Positions 1-11,176 of a stretch of 64,000 nt of DNA are shown here, in pieces (the first letter of the stretch is position 1; each line of letters opens with the position of its first letter). Both the position numbers and the translations under genes were made by a program. Source of the stretch: Deinococcus piscis (GTDB lineage: Bacteria; Deinococcota; Deinococci; Deinococcales; Deinococcaceae). The notes under the pieces were generated by a model. It made no database searches, was not told where the DNA came from, and worked only from the letters and a program-made list of their open reading frames with translations. Location: assembly GCF_014653275.1 (NCBI RefSeq), contig NZ_BNAL01000011.1, positions 4,953-68,952 of the forward strand, in the 5' to 3' direction.

Positions 1-349
1 TCCAGCCGTCGGTAAAAGCTTTACGCAGATACTGGCTATCCGTGACCACCTGCACCTGGCAGGGACGCTTCAGCGCCAGCAGCCCTTCCAGCAGGCCGCG
101 CAGCTCCATGCGGTTGTTGGTTGTTTCCCGCTCGTGGCCGCTCAGGACCAGCTCATGCTCGCCGTAGCGCAAGATGGTGGCCCAGCCGCCATGTCCCCTG
201 GTGGTGTCGCATGCGCCGTCGCTAAACAGCGTCACCCGCTGACCACTGACCGGCACAGACGGCTGAATGACAGACTTCAGCGGCAGCCGGTCACGGGCAG
301 CAGTGTCCTTGGCCGTGCGGGGGCGGGTTCGGGAGCCGGGACGCGTCAC
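1..349 (-). CDS. rnhA: Ribonuclease HI (3' end outside window)
   Basis: Cuts the RNA strand of RNA-DNA hybrids in the cytoplasm. About 116 N-terminal residues are visible; the rest lies left of position 1. The catalytic acids D44 (LFSDGAC), E82 (NNRMELRG) and D104 (VTDSQY) are in place. The usual GNPGPGG loop after the first Asp reads DTTRGHGG instead, and some 38 residues precede the first beta strand. GTG 349 is chosen as start because a -10 box TACAGT (359-364) lies 9 nt upstream, back to back with the promoter of the gene at 391. A shorter start nearer VTLFSD is possible. Confidence 0.85.
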   Translation of the reverse strand, partial: MTRPGSRTRPRTAKDTAARDRLPLKSVIQPSVPVSGQRVTLFSDGACDTTRGHGGWATILRYGEHELVLSGHERETTNNRMELRGLLEGLLALKRPCQVQVVTDSQYLRKAFTDGW

Positions 350-390
350 AGTCCGGGAACTGTAGTGATCCCAGGGACGTACTGTCAAGT

Positions 391-918
391 ATGAAGCGCG
401 TTCCTCCATCCGAAGCTCCGCAGGCGGCCCCTCTGGTGCCCGAACCGGCCTGGAGCGGTGCAGGCGGCATGGCTCCTGCTCTACCCGAAGCTGACCGCAC
501 TCCCGCCATGCTGATTCACCTCTCGCCGCTGCTGGGCTTGTTGCTGCCTGCTTTTGGCAATCTGCTTGGCCCACTGGCGGCCTGGCTGGTTTACCGTGAC
601 CGCAGCCGCGTGCTGGATGACCAGGGCAAAGAAGCGCTGAACTTCCAGATTTCCATGTGGATTTATTCCACGCTGGGGCTGTTGCTGCTGCTGGGGTTGG
701 CGGGCCTGGGCTTTTTGGGCGGGGCTGCGGGCGCAGCGGCTGGCTCGGATGTGCTGGCAGGCCTGGGCATCTTCGGCGGCATCGGACTGGTGTTCCTGGC
801 GATGCTGGGCGGCCTTTTCTTTTACATCATTCCCATCATTTTTATGATTCTGGCGGTGATGAGCGTGTCGGATGGGCGGCCCTACCGCTATCCGTTTACG
901 CTGCGGCTGCTCAAGTGA
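391..918 (+). CDS. DUF4870 family membrane protein
   Basis: A 175-aa membrane protein of the DUF4870 (Tic20-like) family, whose function is unknown. A proline-rich N-terminus of about 35 residues is followed by three hydrophobic segments. The family signature is readable: LIHLSPLLG at the first segment, [13 protein letters not shown] after it, and a last helix followed by [15 protein letters not shown]. The -10 box TACTGT (380-385) ends 5 nt before the ATG, so the mRNA is probably leaderless. It diverges from rnhA. Confidence 0.8.
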   Translation: MKRVPPSEAPQAAPLVPEPAWSGAGGMAPALPEADRTPAMLIHLSPLLGLLLPAFGNLLGPLAAWLVYRDRSRVLDDQGKEALNFQISMWIYSTLGLLLLLGLAGLGFLGGAAGAAAGSDVLAGLGIFGGIGLVFLAMLGGLFFYIIPIIFMILAVMSVSDGRPYRYPFTLRLLK

Positions 919-951
919 GCGCACGCGGCAGGCTGCTTTAGAGTGATGGGC

Positions 952-1665
952 ATGTTCAAGCTGTTCCGCAAACCTCGCTCCGAGTCGCCTGTCCCCGAAG
1001 CTGAGGGCGTGTCGCATGCGACCTTGAAGGCCCGGCCTGAAGTGCGCAGGAGCGGAGACGCGGCGGCTGCGCCCGCCCGCACTGAGCGACCCCAGCCCCG
1101 CGCAGGGCAACCCGAACCCATCGTGATGCGTCACACCGTGCCGATGCGTGCCCGTCCGGAAGTGCTGTACCGGCTGGCCCTGGTGCCCACCCGCCGCGCC
1201 GCGTGGGATTCCAACATGGCCGAGTCGGCCTGGTCAGATGACACCCAGACCCTGAGAAATGGGGCCCACGCCCGCTTCCGGCTGGTGCGCCGACTGGGGG
1301 GGCTGCGGTTTGAAGCCGAGTACGGTGGCCTCAAGACTTCGCGCTCCGGGGGCTGGCGCACGGTACGCGGCATGGGCCCGCTGGAAGAGTTTTCGCAGGA
1401 CTGGACCTTCAAGGCCGTGCCGGGCCAGCCGGTGACCGAAGTGACCCTGACGCTGCGGGGTCAGGTGCGCTTTGACTGGGTGCGGGCACAGGTGGAACGC
1501 ATGATGCAGAACATGCTGCTCACCACGCTGCTGGACATGCAGCGCGAAGTGGATGCGCCCACAGCGGGCCGCATCGACAAGATGAATGAAGACCTGCGCC
1601 AGCAGGAAGAGGCCCGGCGCAAGGCCGAGAAAGCCGCCCGCAAGGGCAAATGGAACCGGCGCTAG
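952..1665 (+). CDS. SRPBCC-fold protein with charged tails
   Basis: A 237-aa protein whose middle (about residues 60-190) resembles a START/polyketide-cyclase (SRPBCC) fold: PVTEVTLTLRG and a closing long helix FDWVRAQVERMMQNMLL. The N-terminal 55 residues are basic and Pro/Ala-rich; the C-terminus (QQEEARRKAEKAARKGK) is a charged coiled coil. Such folds bind hydrophobic ligands; no ligand can be inferred. GTG 943 and ATG 946 are alternative starts, but TAGAGT (939-944) with a 7-nt gap to ATG 952 fits the leaderless pattern. It is followed directly by the CPBP gene. Confidence 0.6.
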   Translation: MFKLFRKPRSESPVPEAEGVSHATLKARPEVRRSGDAAAAPARTERPQPRAGQPEPIVMRHTVPMRARPEVLYRLALVPTRRAAWDSNMAESAWSDDTQTLRNGAHARFRLVRRLGGLRFEAEYGGLKTSRSGGWRTVRGMGPLEEFSQDWTFKAVPGQPVTEVTLTLRGQVRFDWVRAQVERMMQNMLLTTLLDMQREVDAPTAGRIDKMNEDLRQQEEARRKAEKAARKGKWNRR

Positions 1666-2352
1666 ATGTCCCTGCCCAGTGCTGGTCCTGACCTGGTGGG
1701 TCCACCTCCTGTACCCCTGCCCCCTTCGCGGCTGCCAGGCCCGGTGCGACGCTGGCAGGCGGCCTATGCCCGCTCAAGCCCGTTCGGCAAGACCCTGCGT
1801 GAACTGGGGCTGGCGTACCTGGGGTATTTCCTGCTGCTGCCACTGACGCTGCTGGTGCCCGGGCTGGCCATGAGCGACGACAACGCTGCGGGCATAGACG
1901 GTGTGTTTCAGGAGGCGCTGGGCAGCACCAACTTGCCTCTGGCGCTGGCTGGGGTGGCGCTGCTGCTGGCGGTGGTGGTGCCCGTCATCGAAGAACTGAT
2001 CTTCCGGGGGATTCCGCTGCTGCTGCGCCTGGGCCTATGGCGTGCCCTGCCTGCTCGCCATCACCGGGCTGTCACGCTGGTGCTGGGGCTGGTCTCGGCA
2101 GTGGTCTTTGCTCAGGCCCACAACCTGGTGCCGGGCACCTTGCCGCTCCCGCAGCTGTGGCTGGGGCTGCTCACCTGGTACGCCGCCAGCACGCGGGGCC
2201 TGCGCTACTCCATGCTGCTGCATGGCCTGAACAATGCAGTGGTGGTAGCGCTGGTCAGCCTGCTGCTGGCCGCTGGGCCAGACGTTTTACAGGGCACGCC
2301 AGCGGAGTCGGTGCCAGTGCCGGTGCCCGTCAGCCCACTTAAGATGCCGTAG
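1666..2352 (+). CDS. CPBP family intramembrane protease
   Basis: A 228-aa polytopic membrane protein of the CPBP (CAAX protease/bacteriocin-processing, Abi) family. The diagnostic intramembrane glutamate motif EExxxR is present as EELIFRG (about residue 110). The second motif with a conserved His is seen in AQAHN, and the third in LLHGLNNAVV. The ATG follows the TAG of the preceding gene directly, so translation is probably coupled. A proline-rich segment closes the C-terminus. Members act in prenyl-protein processing or bacteriocin immunity; which applies here is unknown. Confidence 0.8.
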   Translation: MSLPSAGPDLVGPPPVPLPPSRLPGPVRRWQAAYARSSPFGKTLRELGLAYLGYFLLLPLTLLVPGLAMSDDNAAGIDGVFQEALGSTNLPLALAGVALLLAVVVPVIEELIFRGIPLLLRLGLWRALPARHHRAVTLVLGLVSAVVFAQAHNLVPGTLPLPQLWLGLLTWYAASTRGLRYSMLLHGLNNAVVVALVSLLLAAGPDVLQGTPAESVPVPVPVSPLKMP

Positions 2353-2446
2353 GGCAGTGGTCAAAGGTCGGCTGGGTGGCGTGCTTGCTCGGAGAAGTTC
2401 GGGAGAGGCCGCAGAGAAACTGACTTTGGCCGCGTATCATGCCCCC

Positions 2447-3480
2447 ATGACAGTAGCGACAAACACCGCAGCAATGGGCATGATTGGCCTGGGCAAGATG
2501 GGCGGCAACATGGTGCGCCGCCTCCTGGCAGGTGGGCACCGCATCGCCGGATTGGACCGCGACGCTGGCGTGATGGCCGACCTCACCGCGCAGGGCATGG
2601 TAGGTGCGCACAACACTGCGGACCTGCTCGGAAAACTGGGCCAGCCTGGAGAGCGCGCCGTGTGGATGATGGTGCCCGCCGGGCCGATTACCCAGAGTGT
2701 GCTCGAAGACCTGGCCGCGCACATGGCTCCGGGCGACATCATCATTGACGGCGGCAATTCCAACTTCAAAGACACCATGCGCCGCGCCGAGGAGCTGCGC
2801 GCTCAGGGCATTCACTATGTGGATGTGGGTACGTCCGGTGGGGTGTGGGGGCTCTCTGAGGGCTACGCCATGATGGTGGGCGGCGACGAGGCTGCTGTGG
2901 AGCGGCTGCGCCCGCTGCTGGAGACGCTCGCGCCCGCGCCTGACCGGGGCTGGGGCCGCATGGGCCCAAGCGGCTCGGGGCATTACGTCAAGATGGTCCA
3001 CAACGGCATCGAGTACGGCATGATGCAGGCCTACGCCGAGGGCTTTGAGCTGATGAAGGCCAAGACTGAATTTGACCTGGACATGGCCCAGATTGCCGAG
3101 CTGTGGCGGCACGGCAGTGTCATCCGCTCCTGGTTGCTGGACCTGACCGCCGAAGCGCTTCAGCAGGATACCGGGCTGGACGGCGTGAGCGACTATGTGG
3201 CCGACTCCGGCGAGGGCCGCTGGACCATCATCGATTCGGTGGAGCAGGGCGTACCCACCCCGGTCATTACCCTGGCAACCCAGATGCGCTTCCGCAGCCA
3301 GCAGGAGCTGAGCTACGCCGGGCAGATGCTCAGCGTGATGCGCCGCGCCTTTGGTGGGCACGCCATCAAGACGGTAGAAGCTCACCGCGAAGAAGGCCTG
3401 GTGCCCGACCTCAACCCGGCCAACACCAGCGCCGCCGAGCAGCTCGGTGAAACCGGGCAGCAGCGCGTCAAGGACCCCGA

Positions 3481-3484
<4 letters not shown>
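2447..3484 (+). CDS. gnd: 6-phosphogluconate dehydrogenase, decarboxylating (short type)
   Basis: Converts 6-phosphogluconate to ribulose 5-phosphate and CO2 in the oxidative pentose phosphate pathway. The product of about 345 residues is of the short (GndA-like) class rather than the 470-residue class. The dinucleotide-binding loop GLGKMGGNM lies near residue 14, the substrate loop reads [11 protein letters not shown], and the catalytic Lys sits in [17 protein letters not shown] 2447 is chosen because TATCAT (2435-2440) lies 6 nt upstream (leaderless). The stop overlaps the zwf start by ATGA. First gene of gnd-zwf-opcA. Confidence 0.93.
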
Positions 3485-5270
<1,786 letters not shown>

Positions 5271-5274
<4 letters not shown>

Positions 5275-6251
5275 CCCCGGCGGCTGTGGACCCCACCTGC
5301 TTGGAGCCGCGCCTGAGCACCGTGCGCGCTGCCGAGGGCACCATCAGCGAATTGTGGGACTGTCTGGGTGTGCAGACGCGCGCTGCTACCGGCAATCTGG
5401 TGGCCCTCACCGAGCGCATGCACCTCAAAAAGGTCGAGGGCGCGTTGGCCGGTCTTCAGGGCCGCTATGTCGGGCGGCAGATTATCGGCGTGCTGGAGGG
5501 CAGCGACGATACGGTGGAGGTGCAGGTCAGCCTCGTTCCACAAGAGGGGGGGCGCTATGTGGAGCGGTTGGTCCTGCACGCGAGTGAAGACCAGCTGCGC
5601 GGGGCCATCTTGCCGCTGCTGCGCCCGGCCACCCTCAACTACATCTGGTGGGCTGCTGAGCGCCGGCCCGGTGGCCCGCTGCTGACCGAGCTGACCGAGC
5701 TGGCCGACAAGGTGATTTGCGACTCGCTCACGCTGGACATCAGGCCGGGGCGGCACTACGCGCTGGCGGACCTGGGCTGGCCGCGGCTTAGTGGGTGGCG
5801 TGAAGCGCTGGCACAGCTGTTTGACCGCCCTGAGGGGATACAGCAGTTGCCCGGCCTGCAGGCGCTGCGGCTCACTTACGCGGGGCAAAACCCGTTGCCG
5901 GCGCAGCTGTATGGAGCTTGGGTGGCCGACACGCTGGGCTGGCCTGATCTGGGCGGTGTCACCGTTGAATCCGAGGACTGTGAGCGTGAAAATGGCGACC
6001 TGTGCCGGGTCGAGCTGTATGGAGGCGGGGCCCATTTCGTGTTGGAAGCAGGGGAGGGCGGTGTGATTCACGCACAGGCCGAGTGGGCTGGTGGTGGATT
6101 TCAGTCCAGTTTGCATCTGCGCCGCCTTCCTCTGGCCGCAGGTTTGGCCGAGCTGCTGGCCGATGCCCGCCCGCACACTGCCTTCGAGCGGGCCTGGGCG
6201 CGTGTTCGCTCGGAGCCGCGCTGGACGGTGGACTTGCCCACAGTACGATAA
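5271..6251 (+). CDS. opcA: Glucose-6-phosphate dehydrogenase assembly protein OpcA
   Basis: A 326-aa OpcA homologue, the allosteric/assembly factor for Zwf known from cyanobacteria and actinobacteria. The family pattern is visible: an N-terminal helix with [11 protein letters not shown], the segment YVWW-like LNYIWWAA, and the metal/sugar-handling region [13 protein letters not shown] 5271 overlaps the zwf stop (GTGA), giving translational coupling and matched production with its client enzyme. The C-terminal half carries mixed beta strands and ends in [13 protein letters not shown]. It faces a minus-strand gene; no strong terminator is seen in 6252-6333. Confidence 0.85.
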
Positions 6252-6333
6252 GCAGCTGCATAGGGGGCAAGACTGCGCCGGGCAAAATGCCAGGTGGAAA
6301 CTTGCTCCCTGTGTGTATGTGCGGGGTTTAGGT

Positions 6334-6834
6334 TTAGGTACCTGGGGCAAATCGCACGCTGCCGCGCAGGCGCACGGCGGCGTAGTAAGCAGTCGCTGCC
6401 GAGAAGCAGCCCGGCTGGGCTGAGGCAGACTTGCGCTCACAGATGGCCCACAGGTTGCGGCGAAAAGCTTCGTCACTGGCGAGGCGGTTGGCCGCTGTCG
6501 GCTCCAAGACCCGCAGGTTGTGGTACGCGAAATCGTGGACGATACAAGCAGGCGTGAACTCCGCGCGGTAACCCAAGCCCAGTCCCTTAGGGGCACTACA
6601 GCCGTTGCTCGCCCAGTCCAGCTCAGGCCACAGCGGCTCCAGGGCCGGGCGGGCCAGCGTAAAAGCTTCTGGCGTGCCCCAGCCCAGCGTCTGGACCAGG
6701 CTAATGGCCGCTTCAGCGCGGGCCAGCAGGGCGGGGGAGGGAGCCTGCGGCTGCACAGCGGGCACGCAAGCACTCAGAGTGCCGGCCAGCAGCAGGCCCG
6801 CCGCGCCAGCCCGCCAGAGCAGGCCAGGGCGCAT
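6334..6834 (-). CDS. Secreted prokaryotic phospholipase A2-like lipoprotein
   Basis: A 166-aa exported protein. The N-terminus is a lipoprotein-type signal peptide (LLWRAGAAGLLLAGTLSACVP) with a lipobox Cys near residue 23. The mature part has the PLA2 catalytic His-Asp pair in ACIVHDFAYHNLR and several cysteines (NGCSAPKGLG, FTPACIVHD, AICERK, PGCFSAA) as in the prokaryotic PLA2 family (Phospholip_A2_3). Predicted to hydrolyse phospholipid ester bonds outside the cytoplasmic membrane. Its ATG overlaps the etfA stop (TGATG), so it is the third gene of etfB-etfA-pla2. Confidence 0.75.
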   Translation of the reverse strand: MRPGLLWRAGAAGLLLAGTLSACVPAVQPQAPSPALLARAEAAISLVQTLGWGTPEAFTLARPALEPLWPELDWASNGCSAPKGLGLGYRAEFTPACIVHDFAYHNLRVLEPTAANRLASDEAFRRNLWAICERKSASAQPGCFSAATAYYAAVRLRGSVRFAPGT

Positions 6835-7781
6835 CAGCGGCTGGCTTGAATCAGGGCGGGGACGATCTCGTTCACGTCACCTACGATGCCGTAATCGGCC
6901 ACCTTGAAGATGGGGGCGTCGGCGTCCTTGTTGATCGCCACGATGTATTTGCTCTTGCCCATGCCCGACAGGTGCTGCACTGCGCCGCTCACGCCCAGGG
7001 CAATGTAAGCGCCGGGCTGCACGGTCTTGCCGGTCTGGCCCACCTGCTCACCATAGGGACGCCAGCCTGCGTCCACCACAGCGCGGGTGGCTCCAACCCC
7101 GGCTCCCAGGGCGTCGGCCAGACCTTCGACCAGGGTGCTGAAGTTCTCGGCGCTGCCTACGCCACGGCCACCCGTCACGATGATGTCGGCTTCGCTCAGG
7201 GACACGCGGTCCAGCTTTTCTTCGTTCTTGCCGGTCACCTGCAAGCGGGGCTGAGGGAGTTCCAGCTCCACGTCGTACTGCTCGGCGGTCTGGCCCGTAG
7301 CGGCGGCGGGCTGAAAAGCACCAGGCTTGACCGTGACCACCACGGTGGGAGCGCTGGCCTGCTGGGTTTCGGTCACGCGGGCCAGGTACGAGTAGCGCTG
7401 GCTTTGCAGGCCGCCGTCTACTGCCTGAAGGGCAATAGCGTCTTCCAGATAGGGGGCGTCCAGGCGCACGGCGACGCGGGGAGCGTACTCGCGGCCCGAG
7501 CGGCTGCCGCCGATCATCACGGTGTTGGCCTGACCCTGTTGGGCAATCTGCGCGGCGGCGGCGGTCCAGACTTCGGCGCTGTACTGCGCCAGTTCGGGGC
7601 GGTCTGCCACCAGCACCTGGTCAGCAAACTGGGCGGCTTGGTTGGCGACTTCGTTTACGCCGCTGCCCAGCACCAGCACGGTGACCGGCCCGCTCTGGCC
7701 CGAGGCGCGGGCGGCCTGGACCATTTCGGCAGTGGATTTGGACAGCTGACCATCTTTGTGTTCGGCAATAATCAGAATCAT
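6834..7781 (-). CDS. etfA: Electron transfer flavoprotein subunit alpha
   Basis: FAD-binding subunit of the soluble ETF heterodimer, passing electrons from acyl-CoA and other dehydrogenases to the respiratory chain. The 315-aa protein has the N-terminal nucleotide-fold domain ([11 protein letters not shown]) and the C-terminal FAD domain with [26 protein letters not shown] and the closing block [17 protein letters not shown]. The Shine-Dalgarno AAGGAG lies inside a perfect 12-bp palindrome AAGGAGCTCCTT (7786-7797) in the 46-bp gap after etfB, which could mask the ribosome site in RNA. Confidence 0.95.
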   Translation of the reverse strand: MILIIAEHKDGQLSKSTAEMVQAARASGQSGPVTVLVLGSGVNEVANQAAQFADQVLVADRPELAQYSAEVWTAAAAQIAQQGQANTVMIGGSRSGREYAPRVAVRLDAPYLEDAIALQAVDGGLQSQRYSYLARVTETQQASAPTVVVTVKPGAFQPAAATGQTAEQYDVELELPQPRLQVTGKNEEKLDRVSLSEADIIVTGGRGVGSAENFSTLVEGLADALGAGVGATRAVVDAGWRPYGEQVGQTGKTVQPGAYIALGVSGAVQHLSGMGKSKYIVAINKDADAPIFKVADYGIVGDVNEIVPALIQASR

Positions 7782-7827
7782 TAGAAGGAGCTCCTTAAAG
7801 GGGAAAAAGGAAAGAAGTGGGACAGGT

Positions 7828-8589
7828 TCAGTTCAGGACTTTGGCTTCGCTGCGCAGCAGGTTGATGAGTTCCTGGGCGGCGGCCTGCGGGTCTTTGCCG
7901 TCAATCATTTGGTTCTTGCGGCTGCGCACCTGAATCTCGCTGCTGACCAGTTGTACCTTGCTCTCGGCACCGAAGCGGCTGAGGTCGTCCTTACGCAGCT
8001 CCTTTTTCTTGGCCTTCATGATGTTGGGCAGCGTGGGGTAGCGCGGCTCGTTCAGACCCTGCTGGGTGGTCACCACGGCGGGGAGGTCCATCTGGAAGTT
8101 CTCGCTGCCGCTGTCCACGTCGTGCTTGCCGCTCAGGGCCGTGCCGCTGAGGGACAAGTCGTTGGTCCAGGTGGCCTGCGGCCAGCCCAGGCGCTCGGCA
8201 GTGGCTGCGCCCAGGGCCTGGCTGTCCCAGTCGGCCTGCTGCCCACCGGCCAGGATCAGGCTGACGCCCTCTTCCTGGGCCACGGTGGCCACAATCTTGC
8301 TCACGGTGATGGGGTCCAGGTAGCTGCTGGTTTCCACATGAATGGCGCGGTCAATGCCCATCGCCAGAGCCGTGCGGACCGCGTCCTCGGTCTGGGCGGG
8401 GCCCACTGCCAGGCCAATAATCTCTTCGACGTCCGCGCCGCCCTCACGCAGTTGCAGGGCTTCTTCTACGCCGTACTCGTCCATGCCGTCAATCACCATG
8501 GTGGTGCCGCTCAGGTCCATCTGCCCCCCCGCTGCTTTTACGCGGGCTTCGGCGTCGGGGACTTGGCGAATCAGAGTCAGAATTTTCAT
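7828..8589 (-). CDS. etfB: Electron transfer flavoprotein subunit beta
   Basis: AMP-binding partner of EtfA, 253 aa. It shows the family start [18 protein letters not shown], the segment [14 protein letters not shown], and the ETF-beta signature around [27 protein letters not shown]. The start is supported by a strong ribosome site (AGGAGGAG ending 5 nt before the ATG). It heads the etfB-etfA-pla2 operon, and the operon promoter should lie in 8590-8700, opposite the outer-membrane protein gene. Confidence 0.95.
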   Translation of the reverse strand: MKILTLIRQVPDAEARVKAAGGQMDLSGTTMVIDGMDEYGVEEALQLREGGADVEEIIGLAVGPAQTEDAVRTALAMGIDRAIHVETSSYLDPITVSKIVATVAQEEGVSLILAGGQQADWDSQALGAATAERLGWPQATWTNDLSLSGTALSGKHDVDSGSENFQMDLPAVVTTQQGLNEPRYPTLPNIMKAKKKELRKDDLSRFGAESKVQLVSSEIQVRSRKNQMIDGKDPQAAAQELINLLRSEAKVLN

Positions 8590-8896
8590 AGGTCTCCTCC
8601 TGGATGCCGGGCTGCTACGGTGCGGCAGCCCCGATATAGATTGATTCCGGCTGCTTCAGTTTAGGGCAGGTCGCTCCCTGTGACTCTTTCTGTTTCTTCG
8701 CTGGGGAATACCGACCTTCTCCCCGGCGCTCAGAAATCAGCGCACACCCACAAACTTGAACCGAGTCCAATTTTCTGGAGTGTAACAGATTTTTCCGCTT
8801 TGATTTTTGTGCCTGTCGGACCGGCGAAGGGATCGCTGCCCCCTGCCCAGGGCCAAATTCAGAAAGCGGTCACGTACCTGAGGGTAGACTGCACCC
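8590..8896. promoter_or_regulatory. Divergent promoter region etfB / outer-membrane protein
   Basis: This 307-bp gap has no convincing gene. On the plus strand a -10 box TAGACT (8885-8890) lies 6 nt from the ATG of the outer-membrane protein gene, giving a leaderless transcript. The etfB side has a ribosome site and therefore a leader; its promoter is not pinned. The middle (8760-8810) is AT-richer than the flanks. Confidence 0.5.
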
Positions 8897-9556
8897 ATGA
8901 AAAAGATGCTGACAGTGATGGTTCTGGCAAGCTTGAGCGTGGCCGGCGCGCAGCGTGGCTTCCAGGTGGGCCAGACAGGCGTGGAAGTGGGCCTGACCGG
9001 CGGAGTCGCTGGCGGCAGCAGCGCCGAAGGCTTTGTGCATGTGCCTGCTGTGGCCGGTCCTCTGGGCCTCAAAGTGAGTGGCCGCCTGAGCAAAATCAGC
9101 GACGCAGTCAACGATGAAGCCGTGACCCAGGGCCTCTTTGATTTTGCCCAGGCTGGCTATACCGAAGCAGGACAGCATGTGGTGCTGGGTGTTGATGGCA
9201 CTTACCGTCTGGGACAGCTGTCACCTGGTGCTGACACCACCCTGTATGCCGGTGGCCGCTACGGCGCTTTCAATGCCACTGTGACGGACGGCGACAACAA
9301 GACCTCTACCTATGCCACCAACGCTTTTGGCGTGGGCGGCGGCCTGCAAGTGGCCTACCCGGTGGCCAGCAACCTCAGCGTGATTGGTGATGTGGGCGTG
9401 GATCAGTTCTTTGGCGGCAGCATCACCTACACCGACAGCAGCGGACGCAGCGAAACCAGCCGCCCTGGTGACGCGGCTTATAGCACCCAGGACGACATCC
9501 TCAACCAGCCGGGCACGGTGTTCAAAGCCAAAGTAGGCGTCAAGCTCAAGCTCTGA
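8897..9556 (+). CDS. Exported beta-barrel outer-membrane protein
   Basis: A 219-aa protein with a clear Sec signal peptide (MKKMLTVMVLASLSVAGAQ, cut near residue 19). The mature part alternates short amphipathic strands and Gly/Asp/Ser turns (VEVGLTGG, LKVSGRLS, TTLYAGGRYGAF, FGVGGGLQVAYPV, VIGDVGVDQFFGG) and ends in VKAKVGVKLKL-type final strands. This is the pattern of an eight-stranded outer-membrane barrel. No enzymatic motif is seen. Leaderless -10 box TAGACT at 8885-8890. A pore or cell-surface role is inference. Confidence 0.7.
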   Translation: MKKMLTVMVLASLSVAGAQRGFQVGQTGVEVGLTGGVAGGSSAEGFVHVPAVAGPLGLKVSGRLSKISDAVNDEAVTQGLFDFAQAGYTEAGQHVVLGVDGTYRLGQLSPGADTTLYAGGRYGAFNATVTDGDNKTSTYATNAFGVGGGLQVAYPVASNLSVIGDVGVDQFFGGSITYTDSSGRSETSRPGDAAYSTQDDILNQPGTVFKAKVGVKLKL

Positions 9557-9641
9557 AGCTGCGCACTCTGGACGGGCCACTCCTGCTTGGGGGTAGGCCC
9601 GCCCTCTTTCGTTGGGGTGCAGCAGTCCTATCATTTGGGCT

Positions 9642-10427
9642 GTGACCCGCCCCCGCTCCTCCCGTACCACTGACCGCACAGCAGATTCTCCCCGCCTTCA
9701 GCCGATGGCTCCAGCGCCGGATGACTCTGCGCCGTTTGACGCAGGACACGCTGCATTGCCGCCAGCTCCCTCAGCAGCGAACAGGTTCTTACAGCGGTTG
9801 TTTGGTGTGGCTTTGGCCGGCGCAGCAGGATTCATGGCCCTGTCGCTGCTGTTCATTTTCGCGGTGGTGGCTTTTGTCACGGGCTTTTGGGGCCTTGGTG
9901 TCCTTTTGCTGGCCCTGTTGCTGCTCGCTGCTGTAGGCATTGCCTATTTTGGGCTGCAGACTGCCCGCCGTGGGGTGAGGCAAGGCCAGCAGCAGCTTCA
10001 GCGCGTGCAGGGGGAGTTGGGCCAAGTTCAGGAGCAAGCGCAGCAGCAAGCAGCGCGGCGCGAATTGGCGCGGCTGTGGAACCGTTTTGCCCCGCAGCTG
10101 CCTGCGGAAGCTCGCCCGGCCCTGCGCGCCACCATCACTGCGGCAGACCGCGCCCTGAACGCTGTAGATGATGAATTGCCGGGCCGTGAAAGGTACGAAG
10201 TCCAGCAGGCGGCCACGCAGGACCTTCCCGCATTGTTGGAATTGCACCAGCGGAGTGGAGGCAACACGGCAGAACTGCTCCAGTCCCTCGCGCTGATAGA
10301 GCAGCGGATGCGCCAAATCGCAGTACAGCTGCAAGAGGAGCGCAGGCGTGAGGCAGCAGCTCAGCGAGAGTATCTGAACAGCAAGTACGCGGGCGACTTA
10401 CTAGATTCTGACCCGCACCAGCCCTAA
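9642..10427 (+). CDS. Membrane protein with long Gln-rich coiled coil
   Basis: A 261-aa protein of unknown function. After about 45 Pro/Ser-rich residues come two close hydrophobic helices (GVALAGAAGFMALSLLFIF and FWGLGVLLLALLLLAAVGIAY), then a Gln/Arg/Ala-rich coiled coil (GQQQLQRVQGELGQVQEQ onward) and a helical tail with a second charged coil. The arrangement suggests a short membrane hairpin with a cytosolic helical domain. GTG 9642 is chosen because TATCAT (9629-9634) lies 7 nt upstream. Confidence 0.55.
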   Translation: MTRPRSSRTTDRTADSPRLQPMAPAPDDSAPFDAGHAALPPAPSAANRFLQRLFGVALAGAAGFMALSLLFIFAVVAFVTGFWGLGVLLLALLLLAAVGIAYFGLQTARRGVRQGQQQLQRVQGELGQVQEQAQQQAARRELARLWNRFAPQLPAEARPALRATITAADRALNAVDDELPGRERYEVQQAATQDLPALLELHQRSGGNTAELLQSLALIEQRMRQIAVQLQEERRREAAAQREYLNSKYAGDLLDSDPHQP

Positions 10428-10505
10428 ACCTGCGGCAAAGTTTGCCCTAAATTACATTGTGTCAATTCTCATGGATGACTAGGCCGAGCTGTCAGACTGA
10501 ATCCC

Positions 10506-11078
10506 ATGAAACATTTTGTTTTTCCGACCGCACAGCAGGCTGACGCTTTTGCTAACGAACTGAAGACCCAGGGCCTGGTGCGTGAAGACCACCGTCAGCA
10601 CGCCTACACCCAGGGCCAGACCGAAGGCTTTGCTGGCCGCACCACGGGTACCCAGTACAGCACCGACCACTACACCGCTGGCACCTATGACGCTGACCGC
10701 GACGGCAGCACCGTAGGCGACGAAGCCCTCAAGGGCACGGCTGTGGGCGCTGCTACCGGCGCTGCTGCTGGTCTGGCCGGCGCTGCCCTGGCCGGTGCTA
10801 CCGCCGCCACCGTGGCTACCGGCGGCCTGGCTGCTCCCCTGATTGGTCTGACCCTGCTGGGCAGTGGCGTAGGCGCTGCTGTGGGCGCTGCTGGTGAAGC
10901 CGCCCGCGAAGCCGACGATGCCGCTTACCACGACACCTACGAAACCCCCGACACCCACTACAGCACCCTGAGCGAAACCTATCAGGGTGGTGGCCGCGCC
11001 GTGGCCGTGGACGACAACGTGGACGGCGCTGCTGTGATGGCCGCTGCTGAGAAGCACGGTGGCCGTCTGGTCGGCTAA
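10506..11078 (+). CDS. Glycine-zipper protein, probably abundant
   Basis: A 190-aa protein. Residues 1-60 form a small alpha/beta-like unit (FVFPTAQQADAFANELK) reminiscent of general-stress-protein domains. Residues about 75-135 are a Gly/Ala-rich hydrophobic glycine zipper (GTAVGAATGAAAGLAGAAL and onward), and the end has another short unit (GRAVAVDDNVDGAAVMAAA). Codon choice is very biased toward a few codons, suggesting high expression. A strong intrinsic terminator follows. The function is not recognised; membrane association or a stress role is inference. Confidence 0.6.
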   Translation: MKHFVFPTAQQADAFANELKTQGLVREDHRQHAYTQGQTEGFAGRTTGTQYSTDHYTAGTYDADRDGSTVGDEALKGTAVGAATGAAAGLAGAALAGATAATVATGGLAAPLIGLTLLGSGVGAAVGAAGEAAREADDAAYHDTYETPDTHYSTLSETYQGGGRAVAVDDNVDGAAVMAAAEKHGGRLVG

Positions 11079-11109
11079 GCCTGACCTGCGAGTCTCTCGC
11101 ACCTAGAAT

Positions 11110-11142
11110 GGGCAGTGCCATAGCGCACTGCCCGTCTTTTTT
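11110..11142 (+). terminator. Intrinsic terminator after the glycine-zipper gene
   Basis: Perfect 9-bp stem GGGCAGTGC (11110-11118) / GCACTGCCC (11125-11133) with a 6-nt loop, followed by GTCTTTTTT. Confidence 0.9.
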
Positions 11143-11176
11143 GGTTCCTCGCAGCTGTTGGCCTGCTCTGTTGCTC

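Noticed and set aside
8680..9117. 145-codon plus-strand open frame overlapping the outer-membrane protein gene
   Set aside because: Overlaps the signal-peptide-bearing gene in another frame and has no promoter or domain.
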